Assembly: GCA_018261905.1 (NCBI GenBank)
Contig: JAGTRU010000015.1
Location: forward strand, 1 to 64,000
Reading direction: 5' to 3'
Length of the DNA: 64,000 bases
Origin: Pseudomonadota bacterium
Lineage (GTDB): Bacteria > Pseudomonadota > Gammaproteobacteria > Burkholderiales > Rhodocyclaceae
In this document: positions 48,875 through 58,232 of the stretch, in pieces
How the letters are laid out: every line of letters begins with the position of its first letter
Numbering within the stretch: the stretch's first letter is position 1
Position numbers and translations under genes: made by a program
Notes under the pieces: generated by a model
Told to the model about the DNA's origin: nothing
Database searches by the model: none
The model's input: the letters and a program-made list of their open reading frames with translations, nothing else

Positions 48875-51800
48875 TAGCTCCTCCTGCCCGCCGTGGCGGT
48901 CGCCAGCAATTGTTCGATGCTGGCCGTCGGCATCGCCAGCAAGGCCCGCAACAGCCCTTCGATATCGGCCAGCAGGGCGGCGATGGTGGCTTCCGTGAAC
49001 CCCTGGCGAGCGTAGGTCACCCTGATTTCGAGGCTGTCGCCGATATCGACCGAGAAAAGCAACGGATAGTGGCTCAGCTCGTCGAAGTCGGTACTCCAGA
49101 CCGGCAGGGTTTCGGAAACCAGTAGCAGGGACGGGTCGATCGGAAAATTCTGGATGGCGACGACGCTCTCGAACAGCGGCTGCCCCGCCGCCAGGCCGCT
49201 GCATTCCTGGATCAGGCGCTGCGGCGTGTGTTCGAAGGCCAGCAGTTCGGTGCACTGGGCCTGCAGGGCCTGGAGCCAGTCGGTGCAGCGGCCGGCGCTA
49301 TCGATCCGGACGCGGATCGGCAGGTCGTTGGTAAACATCCCGACCATGTTTTCGATACCCGAGAGCTCCGGCGGTCGCGACGAGAAGGTGGCGCCGAACA
49401 CGACCTCACGCTGGCCGCTGTAATGGCCGAGCAAAAGCGCCCAGACGCCCTGCATCAGCGTGCTCGGCGTAAAGCCGTGCTGCCTGGCCAGGTGCCCCAG
49501 GCCGCCGCTCGTCTCGTTGTCCAGTTCCCATGTCGCGCGGCCCGAGCCCTGGCGGTCGGGCAGGGGTTGCCGACTGGCCAGCCGGGTCGGACCGCTGAGT
49601 CCGGCCAGACAGCGTTGCCAGTAGGCCCGGGCCGGGGCGGTGGGCTGTTTGGCTAGCCAGCCCAGATAGTCGCAAAAGGGGCGGGTCGGGGGATATTCGG
49701 CGGGGCGTTGGGTGGTCAGTGCGCCATAGAGAGCGAGAAATTCCTGCAGTAGCAGGGCCAGGGACCAGCCATCGAAAAAGGCATGGTGATAGGTCCACAC
49801 AAATTGGTAGAGGTCTGCGCTGTAGCGGATCAGCAGCAGGCGCGACAGCGGCGGCCGGGTCAGCTCGAAAGGGTGCTGACGTTCGGCCAGGCGATAGTGT
49901 TCGAGGCGCCCGGCCCGCTCTTCCTCGGGAATCTCCCGCCAGTCTTCATGCCGCAAGGGGAGCGGCAGTCCGCCATAGACGGCTTGCTGGGTCAGGGCGC
50001 CGGATATCTCGACGGCGGCGCTGCGCAGCACCGGATGGTGCTCGAAGAGCAGGCCGAGGGCCCGTTCCAGGGCCGGGCAGTCGAGTCCGCCAGCCAAGGT
50101 GCAGGAGAATTGTTCGGCGTAGATGCCGGCGCCGGGAGCGGCAACACTTTGCTCCAGCATGTCACGCTGGGCATCGGTCAGCGGGTAGATGTCTTGTAAT
50201 TCCCAGCCGGCACTGGCTGCGGCCGCGGTCAATCGGTCGACCTGCCCGGCGTCGAGCGCGGCCAGCGGGAAATCGCCGCGGGTGGCGCCGGCCGGCGCCC
50301 GCCTGCAATGCGCCAGCAGGCGATGGACCTGATCCAGACAGTGGTCGGCCAGTTGGACGACGGTCGTCGTCGGCAGACGGTCCGGGTCGTATTGCCAGAT
50401 GAGTTCCAGGCCATCGTCGCGCCAGTCGGCCGTGATATCGATGGCCGATGTTGTGGGCCCCGTCAGCTCGAGGGAGCGCAGCAGTGTGGCTGGCGTAGCC
50501 GGCGGTTCGGTGTAATGGAAAGCGATCGGCAACTCCGGGGGCCGAGCCCTCGCCGCGTTGTTGGGCAGGGCATAGCCGAGGCCGCCGGCGGGCACGGCGC
50601 GACATTGTTCCTTGACCGCTTTGAGCGCCGCACCGTCGTCTTCCGCCGGGCGCTCCAGACAGAGCGGGTAGGGGCTGTGCAGCCAGCCGACCGTGCGCGA
50701 GATGTCGAGTTCCGGGAAAGGATTGTGGCGTCCGTCATGGTCGATGAGCAGGCTCAGGCGATCGACTTCCAGCCAGCCGCAGAGAGTGCGTAGCAGCGCG
50801 GTCAGCAGCAGTTCCTCGGGACGCAGCCGGTAGGCTTTGCGGGTCGCCTTGAGCAGGTTCTCGGTGGCCGCGGCATCGAGGTGGCGCGTCAGGCGCTGGC
50901 GCTTCGTGGCGCCGGCCGGAGCGAGCCGCGGCAGGCGCGGTGCGGCGCTTTCCTGGGTTGGCCAAAAGCCGGCCGCGTCGGCCGTGGCGCCAGGTTCGGG
51001 CAGCTCGGCGAGGCGCTCGGCCCACTGCCGGTAGGCGCTGGTTTTAGCCGGCAGTGTAATGGCCTGGCCGGCCAGCAACTGACGGCAGGCGGTATCCAGA
51101 TCTTCACCCAGGAGGCGCCAGGAGGCGGCGTCCAGGACCAGGCGATGGCCGGCCAGCAGCAGTTGTTCGCGGCCCTCGCCGAGTATGAAATGGAGCGCCT
51201 TGAGGCGCGGGCCGTGCGCCGGGTCGAGGCTGGCGCACAAGCGGTGGCGCTCTCTTTCGAGGCTGGCGGCCTGGGCCGCGGCATCAAGTTGGCTGAGGTC
51301 GATGGTCGGCAACTCGAGCGTCGCCGTTTCGACGGGGGCGTGGCTGGCCGGTTGGTTGTCGGCGAAGCGCAGGCGCAAGGCGTCGTGGTGCTCAAGCAGG
51401 GCGCGGCAGGCGCTGGCCAACAAGGCACTGGGCAGCGCCTGGGTGAGTTCGAATCGCAGGGCTGGATGGGACGGGACGTCGCCCCCGGCGGTTGCGGCCA
51501 GATAGCTGCGCTGGGCCGGTGTCAATGGGCAGGGGCCGGTGAGTGGGCCTTGCTCGGCGACAATCGCCGAGGTGAGGCGGGCGACCGCCGCCAGTTCGGC
51601 AATGGTGGTGCACTGGAAAATGTCCTTGGCCGCCAGGTGGATGCCGGACTGGGCGGCGCGGGAAATGATCTGGATGGCGAGAATCGAGTCGCCGCCGAGA
51701 CTTAAAAAATTGTCGGAGACGCCGATTTGGTCGACGCCGAGCGCTTCCTTGAATATTTCCACCAGGCGCCGTTCGGTGGCGTTGGCCGCTTCGCTGCGTT

Positions 51801-53589
51801 CGGGGGCGGCCCGGCCGCTGGCCGGAGCGGCGTCACGCCGCCATTCCCAGAGCGCTGAAAACTGCCCGTGCTGAAACATTTCGCGACACAGCAGGCGTTG
51901 GATCTTGCCGCTGGTCGTGCGTGGCAGGGCGCCGGCCTTGACCAGTAACAAGGCGGCGACATCGAAGATCGTGTGCTGCTTGTCGATTTCGCCGCGGATC
52001 CGGGCGGCCAGGCCCTCAACGATCGGCTGGCGAGCGAATTCCACTTCCTGCACGACGACCAGGTCGCAGCCGGCTTCACGCTCGATGGCGAAGGCGGCGC
52101 AACTCATCGGCCGGAAACTGCGGTCGAGGGTCTCGACGGTGGCTTCGATATCCTGCGGATAAACATTGCGCCCGGAAAAAATCATCACTTCCTTGATCCG
52201 GCCGGTGATGTACAACTCTTCATCGGCCAGGAAGCCGAGATCGCCGGTCCGTAACCAGGGTTCGCCTTCGCCCTCGATACGGGCGCCGAAGGCGGCCGCG
52301 GTTTCCGCCGGGCGGTTGCGGTAGCCCCGAGCCACCGATGGGCCACGGACCCAGATTTCGCCGATTTCCCAGGGGGCGAGGCGGGCCTGGGTGACGGGAT
52401 CGACGATGGCGACGTGGTGGTCGGGGAGCTTGCTGCCGACCGAGACCAGTTCGACGAGATCCTCGGGATTGCCCGGGGCGGCCCGGGCAATCCGGTTTTC
52501 GCCGAGCGCCGTGCGTGAGACGAGCAGCGAGCCGGGCATGCCGTCGGCGGCGTAGTTCTTGATATTGGCCGTGACCAGCAGGGTGGATTCGGCCAGGCCG
52601 TAACCGGGAGCGATGGCCCGGGGATTGAAGCCGCATTCGGCAAAGGCCTTGGCAAAGCGGCGCAGGGTCTGCATGCGGATCGGCTCGGCGCCATTGACCA
52701 CGATTTCCAGGGCGCTCAGGTCGATCAACTTTTTCTGCGCGGCATTGATCTTTCGGGTGCACAGCTCGAAGGCAAAATTCGGGGCGCCGGTGACGCGGGC
52801 CTTGTATTTGCTCAAGGCCTTGAGCCAGAGGTAGGGCTGCATCAGGAAAACGAAGGGCGGCATGTGGATGGAATGCGCCCCGGCACACACCGGTCCGATG
52901 ATGCCGGCGATCAGTCCAAAGTCGTGATAGGGCGGCAGCCAGCCGACCCCGATGTCGGGCGTTCCCGCCGGGCTCGGCCGATGATGGGCGCGTTTGCCGT
53001 AGAAGATGTTGGCCAGCAGATTTTCGTGCGCCAGCATGACGCCCTTGGGGGCGCCGGTCGAACCCGAGGTGTACTGCAGAAAGGCGATATCCGAGAGGGC
53101 GATGGCGGGCGGCTGCCAATGACCGGTGGCGGCCGGTAGTGTGTCGGTCACCAGCCAGACGAGATCGTCGAAATTAACCTCCGAACCCTGCTCGTAATAA
53201 CGCACCCGATCCAGGGTGGTGGCCGAACAGAGCGCGACGTGCGCTTCGGCATCCTCGAGAATCATGCGCAGACGCGATAGGTGGCGGGCGCTGCCGGGCG
53301 GAAAGGCCGGTACCGCAACCCGCCCGGCACAGATGCAGGCAAAGAAGGCGGCGATGTAATCGATTGACGGCGGGTAGAGGAGCAGGACCCGGTCCCCGGG
53401 CCGGGATACCGTCTGCAGGTGGCGGGCGACCTGCTGCGCCCGGTCGGCCAGTTCGCGGTAGGTCACCTGGTCGCTGACGTTTTCACCATCCTGCAGGAAA
53501 GTGAAGGCCATTCGCTCTGCTGTTCCAGACTCTTCCGTGGCACGGTATTCCAGAATCTCGGCCAGATTCAGGTGTTGCAGTTCAAGCAT
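48874..53589 (-). CDS. FAAL-PCP-(E-like)-C megasynthase (about 1571 aa)
   Basis: FAAL: FLQYTSGSTGAPKGVMLAHENLLAN, YGLAESTLLV, FFSGR-type VMIFSGRNVYPQDIE; PCP: NFLSLGGDSILAIQI; E-like: CPLTPAQRSYL...HRLVLDAASW; C: YPLTDAQRDML...TYHHAFFDGWSLALLLQEF; no amino-acid A domain and no TE. Confidence 0.93.
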   Translation of the reverse strand: MLELQHLNLAEILEYRATEESGTAERMAFTFLQDGENVSDQVTYRELADRAQQVARHLQTVSRPGDRVLLLYPPSIDYIAAFFACICAGRVAVPAFPPGSARHLSRLRMILEDAEAHVALCSATTLDRVRYYEQGSEVNFDDLVWLVTDTLPAATGHWQPPAIALSDIAFLQYTSGSTGAPKGVMLAHENLLANIFYGKRAHHRPSPAGTPDIGVGWLPPYHDFGLIAGIIGPVCAGAHSIHMPPFVFLMQPYLWLKALSKYKARVTGAPNFAFELCTRKINAAQKKLIDLSALEIVVNGAEPIRMQTLRRFAKAFAECGFNPRAIAPGYGLAESTLLVTANIKNYAADGMPGSLLVSRTALGENRIARAAPGNPEDLVELVSVGSKLPDHHVAIVDPVTQARLAPWEIGEIWVRGPSVARGYRNRPAETAAAFGARIEGEGEPWLRTGDLGFLADEELYITGRIKEVMIFSGRNVYPQDIEATVETLDRSFRPMSCAAFAIEREAGCDLVVVQEVEFARQPIVEGLAARIRGEIDKQHTIFDVAALLLVKAGALPRTTSGKIQRLLCREMFQHGQFSALWEWRRDAAPASGRAAPERSEAANATERRLVEIFKEALGVDQIGVSDNFLSLGGDSILAIQIISRAAQSGIHLAAKDIFQCTTIAELAAVARLTSAIVAEQGPLTGPCPLTPAQRSYLAATAGGDVPSHPALRFELTQALPSALLASACRALLEHHDALRLRFADNQPASHAPVETATLELPTIDLSQLDAAAQAASLERERHRLCASLDPAHGPRLKALHFILGEGREQLLLAGHRLVLDAASWRLLGEDLDTACRQLLAGQAITLPAKTSAYRQWAERLAELPEPGATADAAGFWPTQESAAPRLPRLAPAGATKRQRLTRHLDAAATENLLKATRKAYRLRPEELLLTALLRTLCGWLEVDRLSLLIDHDGRHNPFPELDISRTVGWLHSPYPLCLERPAEDDGAALKAVKEQCRAVPAGGLGYALPNNAARARPPELPIAFHYTEPPATPATLLRSLELTGPTTSAIDITADWRDDGLELIWQYDPDRLPTTTVVQLADHCLDQVHRLLAHCRRAPAGATRGDFPLAALDAGQVDRLTAAAASAGWELQDIYPLTDAQRDMLEQSVAAPGAGIYAEQFSCTLAGGLDCPALERALGLLFEHHPVLRSAAVEISGALTQQAVYGGLPLPLRHEDWREIPEEERAGRLEHYRLAERQHPFELTRPPLSRLLLIRYSADLYQFVWTYHHAFFDGWSLALLLQEFLALYGALTTQRPAEYPPTRPFCDYLGWLAKQPTAPARAYWQRCLAGLSGPTRLASRQPLPDRQGSGRATWELDNETSGGLGHLARQHGFTPSTLMQGVWALLLGHYSGQREVVFGATFSSRPPELSGIENMVGMFTNDLPIRVRIDSAGRCTDWLQALQAQCTELLAFEHTPQRLIQECSGLAAGQPLFESVVAIQNFPIDPSLLLVSETLPVWSTDFDELSHYPLLFSVDIGDSLEIRVTYARQGFTEATIAALLADIEGLLRALLAMPTASIEQLLATATAGRRS

Positions 53590-54024
53590 GCAATAGCTCT
53601 CCAACGCGATCGGTTCCTCGCTCCGCTCGGTTGGCGGGGAGGGTTGAAACTCTGCGTTGGGGCTTGGGTCTGGCTACTTGCCGGCTCGTGCGGAGAAGAC
53701 TGGGTAAAACCTAGAACCCCCATCAAATTTCCGCTTTAAGCTCTTGTAATGCATATGGTCTTGTGTGATTATAACACCGGTATATCCAATAAGAATAATT
53801 GCGGCAGGTGGTTGAAAGGTTTTTTCTGCAGTCGTGACCGTGCAGGGGCGGATGCAGATGTTCGAAATTCGCGGTTTTTCGGCAAATCGCAGCCCGTCGG
53901 CTGTTTTGTCATGCGGATTCGGCCTTTCGGCGCTACCGGCCGCTCGCTGGCTCCCCCAATATTTTTTGCGTTCGCTGCGTGCAGCTTTGGTGCTCATCGT
54001 TTTTTCTAGGGGGAAGTAACTGTC

Positions 54025-54360
54025 ATGTCTACATATAGCAAAGAAGAAGTCATTAGCCGTATCGAGAAGGTCCTGCGCTCAACGCTCGGGCTCGGTGCCG
54101 ATGTCGAATTGCGTCCGGATGCCAACCTCCTCACCGAAATCGGCCTCGATTCGATTGAGGCTTTCGAGGCGGTAACGACCCTGCACGAGATTCTTGGGGT
54201 GCGCATTCCTGACGACCTAGACCCGAAAATGGTGGCCAACATCAACGGCATGGCCGATTACATTTTCGACAAGTACGGCCCGGACGTCGTCGAAAAATTC
54301 ATGACCACCGATATCGAGCGCGCGATCGCCGAAATGCGGGCCGACGAGTCGCTGGACTAA
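54025..54360 (+). CDS. Acyl carrier protein
   Basis: LLTEIGLDSIEAFEAVTTLHEILGVRIPDDLDP with GLDSIE Ppant attachment motif. Confidence 0.93.
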   Translation: MSTYSKEEVISRIEKVLRSTLGLGADVELRPDANLLTEIGLDSIEAFEAVTTLHEILGVRIPDDLDPKMVANINGMADYIFDKYGPDVVEKFMTTDIERAIAEMRADESLD

Positions 54361-54433
54361 ACAAGCGCTGCTGAATTTTCAGGAAGCCGTCAGCCGACGG
54401 CTTCGGCCACAATTTCTGCTTGCGACTCGAAAA

Positions 54434-54928
54434 ATGCTATTGGCATACGAAGATATTCTTCAACTCATTCCACATCGGCCGCCCTTTCTGTTCGTCAAAT
54501 CAGCCGAACTGATCGGTCCGCGCGAAATTCACGGCATCTGCGTCTGGGCTGCCGACAATCCCATTTTTGCCGGGCACTTTCCGCAACTGGCGATCGTTCC
54601 CGGGGTCTTGCTGGTCGAGGCGGCGGCGCAACTGGCCGGCGTTCATATTGTGCAAGCCGTTCGCAGCCCGGGCCGCGCCCAGGTGCTGGCCAAGGGCTAC
54701 GAGATGGAGGATCCGGTCGGCGTGCTGACCCTGATCCGCAAGGCAAGCATCCACAAGCCGGTATTTCCGGGCGATGAGGTGTTCTATCGGGTCAGCCTTG
54801 ATGCCCCGGTCGGACCGATGATCAATGTCCGTTGCGAGGCGCTGGATGCGAGGCGCCAGCAGAAAGTTTTCAAATGCGAACTGGGTGTCGCGGTGGCCGA
54901 GCGCGCCCGCCTGCAGTCCACTATCTGA
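54434..54928 (+). CDS. FabZ-like 3-hydroxyacyl-ACP dehydratase
   Basis: LIPHRPPFLFV; FAGHFPQLAIVPGVLLVEAAAQLAG with catalytic His/Glu. Confidence 0.93.
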   Translation: MLLAYEDILQLIPHRPPFLFVKSAELIGPREIHGICVWAADNPIFAGHFPQLAIVPGVLLVEAAAQLAGVHIVQAVRSPGRAQVLAKGYEMEDPVGVLTLIRKASIHKPVFPGDEVFYRVSLDAPVGPMINVRCEALDARRQQKVFKCELGVAVAERARLQSTI

Positions 54929-54937
54929 GGGGAAATC

Positions 54938-56170
54938 ATGTCCGAAAAACGAGTCGTCGTAACCGGGATGGGGGCGGTTTCATGTTTTGGTGCCGGTGTC
55001 GAGCGCCTCTGGCAAGGCCTGCTCGACAAGAAAAGCGGCATCCGCCCGGTGTCCTTCCTGGCGCCCGGCAGTTATCGTTCGACGCTGGGGGCGGAGGTGC
55101 CCTGGACAGCGCTGGCGGAACATGAAGATTGCGGTGGCGAACTGCAGACCCCGGAAGAAGCGACCCGCCTGGCCCTGATCGCCGCCAACGAGGCGATCGC
55201 CCAGGCCGGACTGGCCGGCCCCGCCATCGAGGCGGCCGGGTGTGTGCTCGGCACGCTGTGTTCAAGCTCGCGCGTCACTGCGGAATACATGCGGCAGTTC
55301 GCTCTCTCGGAGATTGCCAGGGCGGATACGACGGATGCCGATGTGGCCATCGTTTCGCACCAGCTCAATCATGTCGTCGGGCGTTACCGGCTGCACGGTC
55401 CGGTCTCCATGGTGTCGACGGCCTGCTCGTCGTCGACCGACGCCATCGGCTACGCCGCCGATTTTATCCGGAGCGGTGACGCCGAGATCATGCTGTGCGG
55501 CGGGGCCGACATCATTTCCGAGTTTGCCCATGCCGGGTTCTGTTCCGTCTTTTCGATCACGCGCGATGTCGCCCGGCCGTTCGACAAGTCGCGCACCGGC
55601 TTCTTCATCGGCGAAGGGGCTGGCATGCTCGTCCTCGAAAGCCTCGAACACGCCAGGGCGCGGCGGGCCAACATCTATGCCGAAGTGCTCGGCTATGGTC
55701 TGAGCAATGCCGCCTTTCACCTCACGGCAACCTCGGAAGACGGTAGCGGCGAGGCCCTGGCCGTCCGCCGGGCGCTGACCGAGGGCGGCATCGCTCCCGA
55801 GCAGGTTTCCTATCTGAATGCCCATGGCACGGCGACGCATCATAACGATTTGACCGAGGTCCAGGTTATTCGCTCGGTATTCGGCGCCGCGCCGAAGATT
55901 GCCATTTCATCGATCAAGGCGAATATCGGTCATTGCATGGGGGCGGCCGGGGCGCTCGAGGCTATTGCCACCATCAAATGCATCGAGCATGGCTTCATCC
56001 CGCCGACCTTGAACAGCAGCGGCGACGTCGATGAGGCACTGAATATCGTCATTGGCGACGGCCTGCACCTGCCGGTTAACTACGCGCTCTCCGAGTCTTT
56101 CGGCTTTGCCGGCGCCTGTTCGGCACTGCTCCTCGGGGCGCCCCACCTGATCGATCAGGCCTCGGTCTGA
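54938..56170 (+). CDS. Beta-ketoacyl-ACP synthase (intact Cys-His-His)
   Basis: VSTACSSSTDAIGYA; LNAHGTATHHNDLTE; SSIKANIGHCMGAAG. Confidence 0.95.
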   Translation: MSEKRVVVTGMGAVSCFGAGVERLWQGLLDKKSGIRPVSFLAPGSYRSTLGAEVPWTALAEHEDCGGELQTPEEATRLALIAANEAIAQAGLAGPAIEAAGCVLGTLCSSSRVTAEYMRQFALSEIARADTTDADVAIVSHQLNHVVGRYRLHGPVSMVSTACSSSTDAIGYAADFIRSGDAEIMLCGGADIISEFAHAGFCSVFSITRDVARPFDKSRTGFFIGEGAGMLVLESLEHARARRANIYAEVLGYGLSNAAFHLTATSEDGSGEALAVRRALTEGGIAPEQVSYLNAHGTATHHNDLTEVQVIRSVFGAAPKIAISSIKANIGHCMGAAGALEAIATIKCIEHGFIPPTLNSSGDVDEALNIVIGDGLHLPVNYALSESFGFAGACSALLLGAPHLIDQASV

Positions 56171-56197
56171 ATCACCAACCCAGCGAGTTAACCCACC

Positions 56198-57379
56198 ATG
56201 ACCATTTCGCAAAGCCGGCCTGCCTTCCTCACCGGGATTGGCGCCATCACCCCTTTTGCCAACGGCTGGAGCCCTACCTTTCAGGCGGCCAGCGCCGGCC
56301 CGATCCGCTATGCGCCGTGGCCTGCCGATCTCGAACCACCGACGGCGAATGCGGCGCTTGGGCTGGTCAAGGACTATCCCAAGGAGAAGTATTTCACCGA
56401 TCGCCAATTGCGCGTCATGGATAAGGCGATGACCCTGGCGTCGGTCGCCACCGGCTTTGCCTTTGAAGACGCCAAGATCGACGAAGCCTATCGCACCGAG
56501 GCGGGGGACGAAATCGGCACCATCTTTACCTCGATGCGGGGCGAAGTCCCGTCGATCTATCGCTATTGTTCGCCGCTGATCGTCAGCAATGGCAAGTCCT
56601 TGCCCAATCCGGCGCATTTCCCGATGATCGCCCGCAATGTCGCCTGCGGTCAGGTCGCCTTGCGTTTTGGCCTGCGCGGCTGGAGCACGATGATCGCCTC
56701 GGGCGAATTGAGCACCATGCATGCCCTGGGGCGCGCCGTCAGCCTGGTCGAAAGCGGCAAGGCGCCGATGATCGTGGTCGCCGCCTACGAAACGTTGTCG
56801 AAAATTTCCCTGCATCACGCCCGGGTGTTCTGGCGCAAACACGGCATTTACGACCAATTGTTCCAGGATCCGCAATCGAATGCCGATGCGCTGATCGAAG
56901 GCGCCTGTGTTTTTGTCATCGAAAGCGAGGACAGCGCGCTGCGCCGTGGCGTGACGCCCTACGCGCGCTTCGGACGGGTCACCCAGGGGCAATTGCAGCA
57001 GCCGACGGCGCCGGCCTTCCGGGACATCGCCCGGCGCCATGCGGCGAAAAACGAGACGGATCGGATCGCCGCCAGTTTTCTCGTTTCCAGTCGCCAGAAC
57101 TCTCCGGCCGAGAACGAGCAGGCGATGCTCGCGGCACTCACCGAAAATGCCTCGCCGCTTAGCGAAATCCGCACCCGGCCGATCTTTGGCGATGGCGGTT
57201 CGCAGACGCCGATGTTCCAGGTCGCCTGTGCTGCGCAGATGCTCAAGGACGGCAAGCTGGCCGCCGGCTTGCTGGCTCCCGGCACGGCGCCGGCAGATGG
57301 CGTGCCGCCGTCCGGCGCTACCGTGACCCAGGTTGGCCTGCTCGGCGGCTACGGCTTGCTCTCGCTGGGGCGCGCCTGA
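56198..57379 (+). CDS. KS-like protein lacking active-site Cys (chain-length-factor/KS-beta-like)
   Basis: Thiolase-fold homology; nucleophile region reads GWSTMIASGELSTMHALGRAVSLVESGKAPMIVVAAYET (no Cys); directly after intact KS. Confidence 0.78.
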   Translation: MTISQSRPAFLTGIGAITPFANGWSPTFQAASAGPIRYAPWPADLEPPTANAALGLVKDYPKEKYFTDRQLRVMDKAMTLASVATGFAFEDAKIDEAYRTEAGDEIGTIFTSMRGEVPSIYRYCSPLIVSNGKSLPNPAHFPMIARNVACGQVALRFGLRGWSTMIASGELSTMHALGRAVSLVESGKAPMIVVAAYETLSKISLHHARVFWRKHGIYDQLFQDPQSNADALIEGACVFVIESEDSALRRGVTPYARFGRVTQGQLQQPTAPAFRDIARRHAAKNETDRIAASFLVSSRQNSPAENEQAMLAALTENASPLSEIRTRPIFGDGGSQTPMFQVACAAQMLKDGKLAAGLLAPGTAPADGVPPSGATVTQVGLLGGYGLLSLGRA

Positions 57380-57482
57380 GCAATTCTTGTCCGGAAGTTT
57401 GTCCGCCGCCGGCCGAGCGGCTCCTGGCCATTCGCTGGCGGGGCGGCCGAATGACCGAGATTGCATATCCGAGGAAATTTCA

Positions 57483-58232
57483 ATGAAAAAAGCAGCCCTG
57501 ATTACCGGCGCCAGCCGGGGTATCGGCCGAGCCATTGCCGGCGTGCTGGCAGAGAGCCTGCCGGTGGTGATCAATTATCGCAACGACGAATCGGCGGCGC
57601 TCGCCGTGCAGGCCGAGATTCGGGAAAAGGGGGGCGAAGCCCTCGTCATCCGGGCCGATGTCGCAGATTACGAACAGGTCCGCCGGATGTTCGACGAAAT
57701 TCGGGCCGCCGATTACTGGGTACATACCCTGGTCAATAACGCCGGCATCATCCGGGATCAGTTCGCCATCATGATGGGACTCGATGCCTGGCACGCCGTG
57801 ATCAACTGCAACCTGAACGGCGCCTTCTACTGTGTCAGGGAGTCCGTGCAGACCATGATGGCCCGGCGGGCCGGCAATATCATCAATATCTCCTCGATCA
57901 GCGGTCTGCACGGCCAGGTCGGGCAGAGCAACTATGCCGCATCGAAGGCCGCATTGACCGGTTTGACCAAATCGCTGGCCAAGGAGCTGGGGCGTTTCAA
58001 CGTGCGGGTCAATTGCGTCGCGCCGGGTTTCATCGAAACCGACATGGGGGCCGAACTGCTGAGCAACGAAAAAATGGCCAAATTGCTCGAACTGGCCCGC
58101 CAGGAACTCCTTCCCCTGCGCCGTTGGGGCAAGCCGGCCGATATTGCTGGCGTCGTCCAGTTCCTGGTGTCCAGCCAGGCGGCCTACATGACCGGGCAGG
58201 TGCTGGAAGTTGATGGCGGGCTCTCCCTTTGA
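57483..58232 (+). CDS. 3-oxoacyl-ACP reductase (FabG-like SDR)
   Basis: ALITGASRGIGRAIA, NNAGIIRD, NISSISGLHGQVGQSNYAASKAAL, AYMTGQVLEVDGGLSL. Confidence 0.96.
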   Translation: MKKAALITGASRGIGRAIAGVLAESLPVVINYRNDESAALAVQAEIREKGGEALVIRADVADYEQVRRMFDEIRAADYWVHTLVNNAGIIRDQFAIMMGLDAWHAVINCNLNGAFYCVRESVQTMMARRAGNIINISSISGLHGQVGQSNYAASKAALTGLTKSLAKELGRFNVRVNCVAPGFIETDMGAELLSNEKMAKLLELARQELLPLRRWGKPADIAGVVQFLVSSQAAYMTGQVLEVDGGLSL

